50,437 nt of DNA from assembly GCA_027486335.1 (NCBI GenBank), contig JAIXPK010000261.1, positions 1 through 50,437 of the forward strand, in the 5' to 3' direction. Source of the DNA: Verrucomicrobiaceae bacterium (GTDB taxonomy: Bacteria > Verrucomicrobiota > Verrucomicrobiia > Verrucomicrobiales > V1-33). Position 1 is the stretch's first letter; every line of letters begins with the position of its first letter. The notes under the pieces were generated by a model. It worked only from the letters and a program-made list of their open reading frames with translations. It did not search any database and was not told the origin of the DNA. Below, piece after piece: positions 8,560 through 18,174 of this stretch. The position numbers were made by a program, and so were the translations under genes.

Positions 8560-11500
8560 ATGAAAGCCCATCTGTTTCTTGGCGCCGCTCTCGCCGCTAT
8601 GGCACTGGCCATCCTTCCAGCTACCGCCGCCACCGTGACCGCCAGCGCGTCAGCCCCGGTCATCGACGGCGAGGACGTCGCCAATCTTGCCACGCAGACC
8701 GCCACCGACAAGTGGTGGCCCGAGAACTCCGCCGCCGGGGCCGCCAAGGGCCAGACGTTCCGCACGCGCAACGAGGCGCTCAGGCTCAGGGCCGTGACCT
8801 ACCGGATCACCACCAACGTTCCCGGGACCAAGGTTTATACCATCCGCATCGGCCGGATTTCCGGCAATACGTTCACTCCGGTCTACACCGAAACGGCAAC
8901 CCAGACGGCTGCCTGGGCCGCCAATAACCACGTCACCTGGCGGCTTGATACTCCTTTCATCCTGCAGCCGAACACGTTCTACGGCGTCGACGTGGCGCTG
9001 ACGAGTTCCACCACTCCCTGGCAGGATGGCATTCCTTATGTCTCCATGACGGCGGACGAGTTTTCCGATGGCGTGAGCTATGCCTCCGGCACCAACGGCG
9101 TGGGAAACAACACGATCGCCGGCGGCGATGTCGACCGCCGGTTTCATCTCGACATCGAGAAGCCCATCGGCGGCTGGTCGCTCGTCGCCACCCACCCGGC
9201 GGACAATGCCACCAATGTCCATGCCTCGAATCCGCTGCTGGCCACCTTCAGTCAGAACATCGTGCGCGGTACTGGCAACATCACCCTCAGAAATCTCACA
9301 GACAACATCAGCACCGTCATCCCCATCAACGACCCACGGGTGGTGATTTCGGAGAACCTGCTCACAGTCAATCCCGGCAGCAGCTTTCTCGCGAGCAAAG
9401 CCTGGGCCGTACGCATCGACCCCACCGCTATCATCAGTGTTCCCGGCGACAGTTATCCGGGTATCACCAACGACACAGCGTGGAACTTCAGCACCGGCCT
9501 TGGTGACCCGCTGTTTCTCGCGCTCGTCGCGCTCCGGAACCACATCACCGGAGCCGTCACGCTCACCGCCGCGCAGATCGCCGCGCACAAGACGACCATC
9601 GATCAGCAAAGCGTCCGTCTTGCCGACAGCGCCGCTCTCATCACCGCATCGTTCGACCTTGTGGAAGCGTACGACGCATCCACCGGAAACCGCTGGTATG
9701 TCAACGGCCTGCCCGCTCGCGATTCCGTCACTAACGACATCCACTGGACGCTTTGGAATGTGCAGCAATACATCATGGACGTGGTTTACAGCGACACCAC
9801 GCTCGCAAGCCACGAGAGCCTGCTGAACGGTTTCAAGTTTGGCAGTGCGTCAAGTTTCCCTGGCCCGTGCAACCCGCCGGCGAACCCGGACACCACGCAC
9901 ACCGTGGCCATCAGGGCCAGCTACCCGAATACCGTGGGCTGGGCGACGCAGGGAGATGGACCTGGCACTTTCGCGCGCAAGCCGACGGGCTGTTACCTCG
10001 CGCCGGGCTCGATTGCCACTGTCACTGTGCCGACGGCGTTGGTGGGCAGGGGCTTCAAAGTCCGGGTCGGCGCGCATTCGTGGGATTTTTCAAACAAGCC
10101 CACGATCAAGCGGCTGGATCGTTCCACGGTCCTTTACGCTATCAACGCGGTGGAAACCAAAGTCGCGTGCCCGCACGGTGGCGGCATCTACATCGAGGTG
10201 CCTTGGCTTGCGAACCAAGGCATCGTGAACGTTTCCGTGCGCAATGCCGTCCGCGCGCCTTACTTTTCCGCGAAGAGCTTTCACGAGACGACGCCGACGG
10301 AATGGCTGACTGAACGCACCAACCCTGCGCCGTGGGCGGATTTCCAGTCCGACAAGTTCATGATGCAGGTGCCAAGGAGCTGGATTTTCGCGATGCCTGA
10401 CCCGACCCAATTGATGAAGGACTGGGACTCCGCGATGGATGCCTTCAACGACCTGCTCGGCTTTCCGCAGATCCGCGGCAAGGAATCCTTCTACCTCCAG
10501 GTCGACACGCTGCTCCGCACATCGGTTTTCGCGCCGGGCTATCCGGCCGTGAACGTCGGCGGCTACAGTGCCACCGCCAATTACAATAACGGATATCACA
10601 CCCACTACCTGATCCGGGGGCCGCAGTACCGCACGGATGACGCGCAGGTGGAGTTCCACGAGCAGGGCCACGGTTACTTTTTTGACAAGTTTCCCGGCGA
10701 GGTCGAGTCCAACGTGAACCTGCCGTTTGTGCCCGTCCTGCACCGGAAGTTCGGAGTCAATCTGGACACCGCCTTCCGGGCGTCGCTGGGTGATGGCAAT
10801 ACCTACCGCACACTGGAGACGACAGCGATGGCGTGGATGACCGTTTTCAATTTCTCACCGCGCAAAGTGGAGATGGCCGATGGAGAAAAGGCTTACCAGC
10901 TCAAGGGCCATGCGAAGTTCGTGGACATCGCCCGCATCTACGGTTGGGGCGTGTTAGGCGATTACTGGAAGTCTTTCGTGACCGATTCCGAGAATGGCAT
11001 CAATTACGCCACGGATTCCGACAGCCTCCTGCTGCGCCTGTCCAGGAACGTGGGGGCGGACATCCGGCCGCTGTTCCACTTCTGGGGCATTTACCCGCAG
11101 AACGCCACAAACCTGCGCACCGCCATTAATAATGCCGGTCTCGTAGCGCCTGTGGAGATCCACGATCGGCTTGTGCGTTACAAATCCCTCGCACCGGCGA
11201 ACAATGCCGCCTTCCGGGATTTCGCCACGAGGTGGTGGACCAGGCAACCCAGCCCGGACGGCTTCTGGGAAGAGCGCGAGCACGCCACGCAGTGGGACAG
11301 CTACAATGAGAACTCCGCCCTCGGCATCACCAACCGCGTGCAGGAACTCATCGACCTCTACTACCCGAACGGCCGCCCCACCACCATCACCGGGCCCGTC
11401 GTGGGAGGCCTCAGCCCCGCCGACAATTCCACGAATGTCGCTCTGGACGCAAACCTGGTGATGACCTTCAACAAGGCCGTCGTCCGTGGCACGGGCAACA

Positions 11501-13164
11501 TCAGGATATCGAACCTGACTGACGGCACGTCTGCCACAATCGCCATCACTGACACCGCCCAGGTATCGATTGCCGGCGAAGTGTTGACGATCAACCGGAC
11601 CGCGAACCTCCTCCCCAACAAAGCCTATGCCATCCAAATCGATCCGACGGCACTGGATGGCGTGGTCTCAAACAGTTTTGCCGGGATCACCGACACCACG
11701 ACGTGGAACTTCACCACGGTCAATCCCGACGTCACCGCACCCACAATTCTCACCCTGAGCCCGACCGACGGCGCGACCAATGTGGCGGTCAGCTCCAACC
11801 TCGTCGCGACTTTCAGCGAGCCGATCCAGGTCGGCACCGGAAACATCACGTTCAGAAACCTAACAGACAACACCCAGTCCACGATCGCCGTCACGAACAC
11901 CGCCCAGGTATCTGTCTCCGGTGCGGTGCTGACGATCAATCCCACTGCCGATCTGCTGCCCGGCAAATCCTATGCGCTCCAGATTGCCGCGACCGCCATT
12001 GACGACCTCGCCGGAAACAGCTTCGCCGGCATCGCGAATGATACCGCATGGAACTTCGGCACCGAAGCGCCGTCCATCATCCTGTTCGCTGACAGCTTCG
12101 ACCGGGCGAACAGCACAGACCTGAATGCCTCGACCGTAGGTAAATCGGGGACGCTTGGCGCATTGAACTGGGTCGAGAAGGTCGGTTCTGGCGGAAACGC
12201 GTCGATTTCTGGCAATTCCGTTTTCGCCACCGGTTCCACCAGCGGCTTCTCGATGTCCTATGTCGATCACAACTTCATCAATGCTGCCATTTCCAGAGGC
12301 GGTGGCTTCAGCATCAGCATCGATCTTGAGAATTACTCGACCCAGGGGACCATAAGGCTAGCGGGGATTGCCATGGGGATGTCGAAAGCCGAGGCCGAGG
12401 GATGGGCGCATAACGTTCCGACCAGTTTCACTTACGCTGACTTGTTTGTCGGCTACCGAGGCAATCAGAGCGCGATTCAGGTCTTCGACAACGGAACCGA
12501 AGTGATCAACAATACGACTGCTGGTGATGCCACGACGCTTCCGAAGAAGCTCAGGATTGATTTCACATGTTCGGATTTCAATGCGGGCTCGACGGTCAAT
12601 TACGCGGTCACCTTTGGCGGCGCGGCGATGGGCACCGGATCGTTCACGTGGAGCGGCACCAACGAGAACTACATCGGTGTCTATTCCAATCTGTTCCCTG
12701 CGAGCGGCACGACTGGTCAACTGGACGATTTTGCGGTAGCCGCTAGGATGGCCGGGCCATCCCCCTATGCAACCTGGGCGGCCACCAATGCCCCTGGCAG
12801 CGAGCCGGACGACGACAGCGACGGCGACGGCGTGCCCAACGCCATCGAATTCATGCTCGGCGGTGACAAGAACACCAAGGACCTCGGCAAACTCCCCACC
12901 GCCACCACCAACGGCGGCAACATGACCTTCTCGTTCATCCGCGACCGGGATTCGATCGATGCCGCCGTGCGTGCCGTTATTGAGGTCGGCACCGTCCCGG
13001 GCGTGTGGCCGAACGTCTTCACCGTGGGAAGCAACACTGCCAGTTCCACTGCCGGTGTCTCAGTCAGCGACAACGGCAATGGCACAGACACCGTCACCCT
13101 GACTGTTCCCAGAGCACCGGATGCGAGGAAATTCGCACGTCTCAAGGTGGCCATCACGGAGTGA
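8560..13164 (+). CDS. secreted M60-like metallopeptidase with SbsA-type Ig repeats
   Basis: A 1534-residue exported protein with a Sec signal peptide (residues 1-24). A strand-rich N-terminal domain is followed by an SbsA/Big_5-type Ig repeat (PADNATNVHASNPLLATF, about 206-310). A zinc-peptidase domain follows, with HEQGH at 700-704 and Glu at 714/716, fitting the M60/enhancin HExGH...E pattern. Two more Ig repeats begin with LSPADNSTNV and LSPTDGATNV (about 950-1170). After these come a LamG/concanavalin-like segment and a C-terminal region with an Asp-rich DDDSDGDGVPNAIEFMLGG stretch typical of large Verrucomicrobiota surface proteins. M60 enzymes often cleave mucin-like glycoproteins, so an extracellular glycoprotein target is likely but unproven. 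Confidence 0.85.
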   Translation: MKAHLFLGAALAAMALAILPATAATVTASASAPVIDGEDVANLATQTATDKWWPENSAAGAAKGQTFRTRNEALRLRAVTYRITTNVPGTKVYTIRIGRISGNTFTPVYTETATQTAAWAANNHVTWRLDTPFILQPNTFYGVDVALTSSTTPWQDGIPYVSMTADEFSDGVSYASGTNGVGNNTIAGGDVDRRFHLDIEKPIGGWSLVATHPADNATNVHASNPLLATFSQNIVRGTGNITLRNLTDNISTVIPINDPRVVISENLLTVNPGSSFLASKAWAVRIDPTAIISVPGDSYPGITNDTAWNFSTGLGDPLFLALVALRNHITGAVTLTAAQIAAHKTTIDQQSVRLADSAALITASFDLVEAYDASTGNRWYVNGLPARDSVTNDIHWTLWNVQQYIMDVVYSDTTLASHESLLNGFKFGSASSFPGPCNPPANPDTTHTVAIRASYPNTVGWATQGDGPGTFARKPTGCYLAPGSIATVTVPTALVGRGFKVRVGAHSWDFSNKPTIKRLDRSTVLYAINAVETKVACPHGGGIYIEVPWLANQGIVNVSVRNAVRAPYFSAKSFHETTPTEWLTERTNPAPWADFQSDKFMMQVPRSWIFAMPDPTQLMKDWDSAMDAFNDLLGFPQIRGKESFYLQVDTLLRTSVFAPGYPAVNVGGYSATANYNNGYHTHYLIRGPQYRTDDAQVEFHEQGHGYFFDKFPGEVESNVNLPFVPVLHRKFGVNLDTAFRASLGDGNTYRTLETTAMAWMTVFNFSPRKVEMADGEKAYQLKGHAKFVDIARIYGWGVLGDYWKSFVTDSENGINYATDSDSLLLRLSRNVGADIRPLFHFWGIYPQNATNLRTAINNAGLVAPVEIHDRLVRYKSLAPANNAAFRDFATRWWTRQPSPDGFWEEREHATQWDSYNENSALGITNRVQELIDLYYPNGRPTTITGPVVGGLSPADNSTNVALDANLVMTFNKAVVRGTGNIRISNLTDGTSATIAITDTAQVSIAGEVLTINRTANLLPNKAYAIQIDPTALDGVVSNSFAGITDTTTWNFTTVNPDVTAPTILTLSPTDGATNVAVSSNLVATFSEPIQVGTGNITFRNLTDNTQSTIAVTNTAQVSVSGAVLTINPTADLLPGKSYALQIAATAIDDLAGNSFAGIANDTAWNFGTEAPSIILFADSFDRANSTDLNASTVGKSGTLGALNWVEKVGSGGNASISGNSVFATGSTSGFSMSYVDHNFINAAISRGGGFSISIDLENYSTQGTIRLAGIAMGMSKAEAEGWAHNVPTSFTYADLFVGYRGNQSAIQVFDNGTEVINNTTAGDATTLPKKLRIDFTCSDFNAGSTVNYAVTFGGAAMGTGSFTWSGTNENYIGVYSNLFPASGTTGQLDDFAVAARMAGPSPYATWAATNAPGSEPDDDSDGDGVPNAIEFMLGGDKNTKDLGKLPTATTNGGNMTFSFIRDRDSIDAAVRAVIEVGTVPGVWPNVFTVGSNTASSTAGVSVSDNGNGTDTVTLTVPRAPDARKFARLKVAITE

Positions 13165-13353
13165 TCGCCGCAAATTCACAATGGGAACCAAACGGAAACT
13201 CCGCCACTCTCGCCTCTGTGCAGCCGCAGTCCGTCGAACTTTTACTCACCGTTCTTGGCTTGACCCCCAACTTGGCAATTTTCTTGAATCCGGCACGGGG
13301 ACTGCAGCGAATGATATATTGGTTCCGGTGCCCTCTTTGAACATGAACGAATC

Positions 13354-14679
13354 ATGAAGCTCATTCACTACGCCCCGCCACTCATCGCGCTGATGATCGG
13401 TGCGGCATGGCTTGCGAGCTTGCGGGCCTCGAATCGCGAGTTGGAGCAGAGCAATCTTTCGCTTCAGAAAAAGATCGCGGAAGCCAGCGGTTCATCGGGT
13501 GCAAAGAATGATCGCGTGAGATCCGGGACGAAAGGCGCAAAGGCGAAGAGGGAAAAGAAGCCATCGGATGAAGGGATCAAGCCGTCTGACGACTGGGTGA
13601 ACACCTCCAGAGATTGGAGCGAACTCGTGATGTTCAACAATAACGAGGGGGCGAGATTCAATCTGACAGCGGCCTGCAGAAGGCTCGAGAAGCTCGCATC
13701 CGAAATGAGTGGAGACGAACTCGTGAAAGCCTACACGGAAATGGCGGCACTCCCTGTTGAGGCCGAATTTCGCAATTACCTCGAATCGGTGATGCTGGAC
13801 CAGCTCAAGGGGAAGAATCCCGAGTTCGCCTTCAGCCAATACCTCGCGAAATGCCAGAATGAAAGTATTGACCCTGTCAGGATGGCAGATTTCAGCAAAT
13901 GGCTTGCGCGAGATCCCGCCGCTGCCACAGCCTGGTATGAGAGCCAGGTCGCCGGAGAAGTCTTCGACAAGACTCTTGACGGGAAATCTCCCACGATGAT
14001 TCCGTTTGAATCGGCATTCATCATGTCCTTGCTCGCATCCGATCCAGCTGCCGCTGAGCAACGGCTGAATAATCTTCCGCCAGACTTGCGCGCCAGTGTG
14101 GGTACTTACGTGTGGGACGTTCCCAAGGAGAAGGGCAAGGATTTCGTTGATATGCTTCGCAGATCAATGCCGATGGAGGAATACATGGCCATACTGAAAG
14201 ACAACAGTCTGACTGAATACAATTTCCGATTTGATAGCAAGAACGATCCAAAAGACATTCAGAAGAACATGGATCGTCTCGGCTTCAGCCCTGAAGAGCG
14301 GTCCACCCTGATGACGCAGCATTTTGCAGAAGTCGCGAAGTATGGCGCGATGAGGGACAGAGGCAATGAACCGTCTCGTGAAAGGTTCGACGACCTTCGC
14401 GCACGGATTCAAGCAATCGACCCTACCTCTGCTGATCAGGCAACGGGAGTTGCGCTTCAAAGTTACCTTGAAAATTCAAAGACTACCGGTGCCCAGGATT
14501 TTGTCGAGAAGATCGCTACTGATTACCATGATTCGGGTGCCGGCGACGAACTGCTGATCCCATTGATTGAGGGAAGCGCGAACGGCAGGATCGCTTATCC
14601 GAAAGACAGAGCGCGAGTGCTGGCGGCGAAAATTTCGGATGACAGGCTCCGTGAAGAAATGCTGCGAAAGCTTAACTGA
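13354..14679 (+). CDS. membrane-anchored protein, unknown, paralogue of next gene
   Basis: A 441-residue protein with one N-terminal membrane segment (about 7-24), a coiled-coil-like stretch (RELEQSNLSLQKKI) and a Lys-rich linker. The remainder is alpha-helical with recurring 'DPAAA..W' units (WLARDPAAATAWY, LLASDPAAAEQRLNNLP), like helical-repeat scaffolds common in Verrucomicrobiota. I recognise no catalytic motif. It lies 3 bp before a similar gene and forms a pair with it. Confidence 0.75.
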   Translation: MKLIHYAPPLIALMIGAAWLASLRASNRELEQSNLSLQKKIAEASGSSGAKNDRVRSGTKGAKAKREKKPSDEGIKPSDDWVNTSRDWSELVMFNNNEGARFNLTAACRRLEKLASEMSGDELVKAYTEMAALPVEAEFRNYLESVMLDQLKGKNPEFAFSQYLAKCQNESIDPVRMADFSKWLARDPAAATAWYESQVAGEVFDKTLDGKSPTMIPFESAFIMSLLASDPAAAEQRLNNLPPDLRASVGTYVWDVPKEKGKDFVDMLRRSMPMEEYMAILKDNSLTEYNFRFDSKNDPKDIQKNMDRLGFSPEERSTLMTQHFAEVAKYGAMRDRGNEPSRERFDDLRARIQAIDPTSADQATGVALQSYLENSKTTGAQDFVEKIATDYHDSGAGDELLIPLIEGSANGRIAYPKDRARVLAAKISDDRLREEMLRKLN

Positions 14680-14682
14680 AGG

Positions 14683-15897
14683 ATGAAGCGTTCCCTGATC
14701 ATCAGTGCTGCCATTCTCCTCATCGCCGCCCTTCTGGGGTGGCGGGAAAGCAGGCAGCTTTCCAGCAGGAGAGAGGCCAATGCCAGACTCGTGAAGGAAG
14801 CCGCGGCTAAGCTCGGTAGTGATGCCCCGACGCCGAACCCGATGGAACGACGGAATGAATATCTCGCCATGAGGGAACGAGTGAAAGCCATCGGGCTCGA
14901 TTATTTTGCGCTTTTCCGCGACTATGGTGAGAATGCTACTGGTGAATCGGGTGAGGAGTTCACGAAGCGCCAGGCGGAAATAAAGAGACGCCTCGAAGAG
15001 CTTGACCCCGCAGCGATCCGGCAATTCATGGATGAATGCTTCAGTAACCCCGAGCTGAACCTGCGAATCAAGCGTGATCTCAATGGCTATGTCCGGACTG
15101 TCTTTATCGCGAAGTACCCGGTTGAGATGGCCAGAATGATGAGCAAGTCGCCGGAACTTTTTGGGATTGATGGTAAGTCAACGCCTGAAGGATACATTCA
15201 GGATCCCTTCAAACACTTGGTTTACTATTTCAGCTGGGAAAAGAAGGACATCCAGACTGTCTTCCAGTGCCTCGCTGAAGCACCGCCGGAATTTCAATCG
15301 AAATATATCAGCGGTGCGGTGGAATTTTATGCCTACAGTGCACCGAAACGAACCGAGTTGCTCGAACAGATGAGAGCCTTCGCCTCGACCCCCGAACAGG
15401 TGCAGCTTGTGAAAAGTCAGTTGAGCGAGCTCACCTTCGGGCGTGGCGGCGCGAAGGCGACATTTATTGAAGTATCCGATTGGCTCGGATCGGCGAATCT
15501 ATCCAGCGATGAACTTGCCGCTGCCACCAAGGACATAGAGAAACAAGTGCGAGTGGGCGAAACTGGTCGATGGCTTGACTGGCTGGCGAAAAGCGAATTG
15601 CCTGATGACGTTGCAAAGGAACGCGCTTTCGAACTCGCCACCGCGTGGACCGAGAAAGACTACCTCGCGGCCGGCAAGTGGCTCAACAGCGCACCCGCCG
15701 GTCCGGAGAAATCCGCCGTGGTAAGCGCCTACGCTGCCAAGGTCTATCCCTACGATCCCGAGGGGGCGATGCAATGGATTCAGACGCTGCCGGAGGGCCC
15801 TGACCGCAGCAAGGCGCTGGAGACTATTTATGAGAACCTGCCCGAAGACAGCGATGCGGCGAAGGCCTTCGCGAGTGAATATCGTCTCGGGAAATGA
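14683..15897 (+). CDS. membrane-anchored protein, unknown, paralogue of previous gene
   Basis: A 404-residue protein with an N-terminal membrane anchor (about 4-20) and the same architecture as the preceding gene: charged linker, then helical repeats, ending in WTEKDYLAAGKWLNSAPAG and YDPEGAMQWIQTLPEG-type units. It starts 3 bp after the previous stop, so the two are almost certainly cotranscribed. Function is unknown; similarity to the neighbour suggests duplication. Confidence 0.75.
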   Translation: MKRSLIISAAILLIAALLGWRESRQLSSRREANARLVKEAAAKLGSDAPTPNPMERRNEYLAMRERVKAIGLDYFALFRDYGENATGESGEEFTKRQAEIKRRLEELDPAAIRQFMDECFSNPELNLRIKRDLNGYVRTVFIAKYPVEMARMMSKSPELFGIDGKSTPEGYIQDPFKHLVYYFSWEKKDIQTVFQCLAEAPPEFQSKYISGAVEFYAYSAPKRTELLEQMRAFASTPEQVQLVKSQLSELTFGRGGAKATFIEVSDWLGSANLSSDELAAATKDIEKQVRVGETGRWLDWLAKSELPDDVAKERAFELATAWTEKDYLAAGKWLNSAPAGPEKSAVVSAYAAKVYPYDPEGAMQWIQTLPEGPDRSKALETIYENLPEDSDAAKAFASEYRLGK

Positions 15898-16227
15898 GTG
15901 AGCTCTGTCGATCCATGGCCAGTCATGGTGCAGCACTGATCGCGTTGGTTCCAAAAGGGATGGCGCTGATGGGGATTGTGTTTGCTGGGGGAGAGGCAGA
16001 TTGGCCAAGGTTCGTCAATCTGAACGAGGCCAGACAGTGCTGCAGAGACAATAGTACTTGACCTCAGGAGGCGGTCCGACGACATGCTCCTGACCTTGCA
16101 CCGCGAGCGGTGTGCTGGAATTCGCAGCCAGCGCTTCGCATCCGAGAATGGGCAAAGAGAACGTTTTTGACGGGCCAGTCCGCGTTTTCGAGGCAGGCCA
16201 GTAGGGAACGGAACGCCTCCAAAACAG
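15898..16227. other. intergenic region before the moxR operon
   Basis: A 330-bp stretch with no convincing gene. A perfect hairpin CACCGC-GA-GCGGTG lies at 16099-16112. The promoter of the five-gene operon should be here, but I see no clear -35/-10 pair. Confidence 0.5.
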
Positions 16228-17262
16228 ATGTCCCCAGTGATCCTGGATCCAAATCAAATCGAATCGCCCACCACAATGCCGAATCCCGAGGATCTTATTG
16301 AAACCTTGCCCGCCCGGACCCGTGCGCTTCGAGAGGAAGTTGCCAAGGCCATCGTGGGGCAGGAGCGTGTGGTTGAGGACGTGCTCCTGGGCCTTTACTG
16401 TGGTGAGCATGTCCTGCTCACCGGCGTGCCCGGACTGGCCAAGACACTACTCATCCGCTCGCTGGCGGAGGCACTCGACCTTGATTTCAAACGCATTCAA
16501 TTCACCCCGGACCTCATGCCGGCGGACATCACCGGCACCGAGATCATTCAGGACGATCCGGTGAAGGGCACGCGCGCACTGAAGTTCATGCCAGGGCCGG
16601 TCTTCACTAATCTGTTATTGGCCGATGAAATCAACCGCACGCCGCCCAAGACGCAGGCGGCGATGCTTCAGACGATGCAGGAGCGCGAGGTGACGGTGGG
16701 GCGCGAAACCATGCCGCTCCCCAAGCCGTTTCATGTGTTTGCGACCCAGAACCCGATTGAAATGGAGGGCACTTATCAGCTTCCCGAGGCTGCGACCGAT
16801 CGGTTTATGCTCTCTGTGAGTATTCATTATCCCGAGCCTGCTCAGGAGGTGGAGATGGTGCGCCGCACGACCGGCACGGTCCGTCCTGCGTTGGAGAAGG
16901 TCATGAATGGCGACGACCTGCTGGCGATCCAGCGACTGGTCCGGGCGGTGCCCGTGTCTGACGAGGTGATCCGCTTCGCAGTGGATCTGGTGGGCTCAAC
17001 CCGCCCGGATGGACCGCGCGCCACCGAACAGGTTAAACGTTTCGTCCGCTGGGGGGCCGGGCCGCGTGCCTCTCAGTATCTGATTCTCGGTGCCAAGGGA
17101 AGGGCAGCCATGATTGGCAAACCCTGTGCGGATGTTGAGGACGTGCGTTCGGTGGCGCTTCTGGTGCTCCGCCACCGGATCCTGACCAACTTCAAAGCCA
17201 GGTCCGAGGGCATGGACGCGGACAGGCTCCTGGATGGGTTGGTTAAAGCTGCCACGATTTAA
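16228..17262 (+). CDS. moxR: MoxR-family AAA+ ATPase
   Basis: A 344-residue AAA+ chaperone-like ATPase with Walker A GVPGLAKT (66-73), Walker B LLLADE (129-134), and the sensor region FATQNPIEMEGTYQLPEAATDRF. MoxR proteins work with vWA-domain partners in assembling or activating complexes, and exactly such partners follow here. An alternative start at Met17 (16276) would remove an unconserved leader and cannot be excluded. First gene of a tight five-gene operon. Confidence 0.95.
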   Translation: MSPVILDPNQIESPTTMPNPEDLIETLPARTRALREEVAKAIVGQERVVEDVLLGLYCGEHVLLTGVPGLAKTLLIRSLAEALDLDFKRIQFTPDLMPADITGTEIIQDDPVKGTRALKFMPGPVFTNLLLADEINRTPPKTQAAMLQTMQEREVTVGRETMPLPKPFHVFATQNPIEMEGTYQLPEAATDRFMLSVSIHYPEPAQEVEMVRRTTGTVRPALEKVMNGDDLLAIQRLVRAVPVSDEVIRFAVDLVGSTRPDGPRATEQVKRFVRWGAGPRASQYLILGAKGRAAMIGKPCADVEDVRSVALLVLRHRILTNFKARSEGMDADRLLDGLVKAATI

Positions 17263-17274
17263 CCCAATCAGTCT

Positions 17275-18174
17275 GTGTCTGAAGCCGCACTTTACGCCGA
17301 TGCTGAGTTGTTAGCGGGTTCCCGCGACCTCCTGCTTCTGGCGGAGTGCATGGTTGAGGGCTATGCTCACGGCATGCACCGCAGCCCGTATGCCGGGAGC
17401 AGCCAGGAATTCGCGACTTACCGCGCTTTCCTTCCGGGCGACCCCTTGCAGCGGATTGATTGGAAGGTTTACGGCCGGACCGACGACCTCTACGTGCGTG
17501 AATTCGAGCAGGAAACCAATCTGCGTGGCTATCTGTTTCTGGATGGCAGCCGCAGCATGGATTTCGGAGCCGGGGCCGGCAATAAATTCATCTACGGTCG
17601 CTTGTTGTGCGCGGTGCTGGCCGTGCTGCTGCGCCGTCAGCAGGACGCGCCAGGTCTCGCGGTGTTTGGAAAAGGGGAGTCCATTCCCGTGGATGACTGG
17701 TGGCCGCCGAGCACCCGACGGGATCATCTGGAACACATTGTCCACCACCTTGAAAGTTCGGTCGCGGACGGGCTCCACGATCACCTTGGTGGCCTCGCCG
17801 ATCTGGTCGACGAATGCCACCGGCGCTCTCTCGCCGCGATCATCACCGACGCGCTGGTGGACCCGGCTGAACTGAAGGAAATGCTAGGTCGCTTGCGGAT
17901 GCGCGGCAGCAAAGTCATCCTTTTCCAGTTGTTGGCGCGCGAAGAACTGGAGCCACGGATTGAAGACGAGGTGGTGTTGGTGGATCGCGAGACAGGTGCT
18001 GAACGCGCGGTCGACGGCACGGTTTATGCCCAGCTTTATCAGGAAAACCTGAGCCGGATCCGTGCGGATATCGAGCAGATCTGCCACGATACGGAGACTG
18101 ATTATTGTTTTCTGCCCACCGATCAACCCCTTGATGAAGCCTTGCGCCGATTCCTCCTGCTGAGATCCCGATGA
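17275..18174 (+). CDS. DUF58 domain protein
   Basis: A 299-residue cytoplasmic protein read from a GTG start 12 bp after moxR. The DUF58 signature is clear: EFATYRAFLPGDPLQRIDWKVYGR followed by REFEQETN, then the degenerate vWA motif LDGSRSMDF. DUF58 proteins are the standard second component of MoxR/Bat operons. It overlaps the next gene by 4 bp. Confidence 0.93.
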   Translation: MSEAALYADAELLAGSRDLLLLAECMVEGYAHGMHRSPYAGSSQEFATYRAFLPGDPLQRIDWKVYGRTDDLYVREFEQETNLRGYLFLDGSRSMDFGAGAGNKFIYGRLLCAVLAVLLRRQQDAPGLAVFGKGESIPVDDWWPPSTRRDHLEHIVHHLESSVADGLHDHLGGLADLVDECHRRSLAAIITDALVDPAELKEMLGRLRMRGSKVILFQLLAREELEPRIEDEVVLVDRETGAERAVDGTVYAQLYQENLSRIRADIEQICHDTETDYCFLPTDQPLDEALRRFLLLRSR

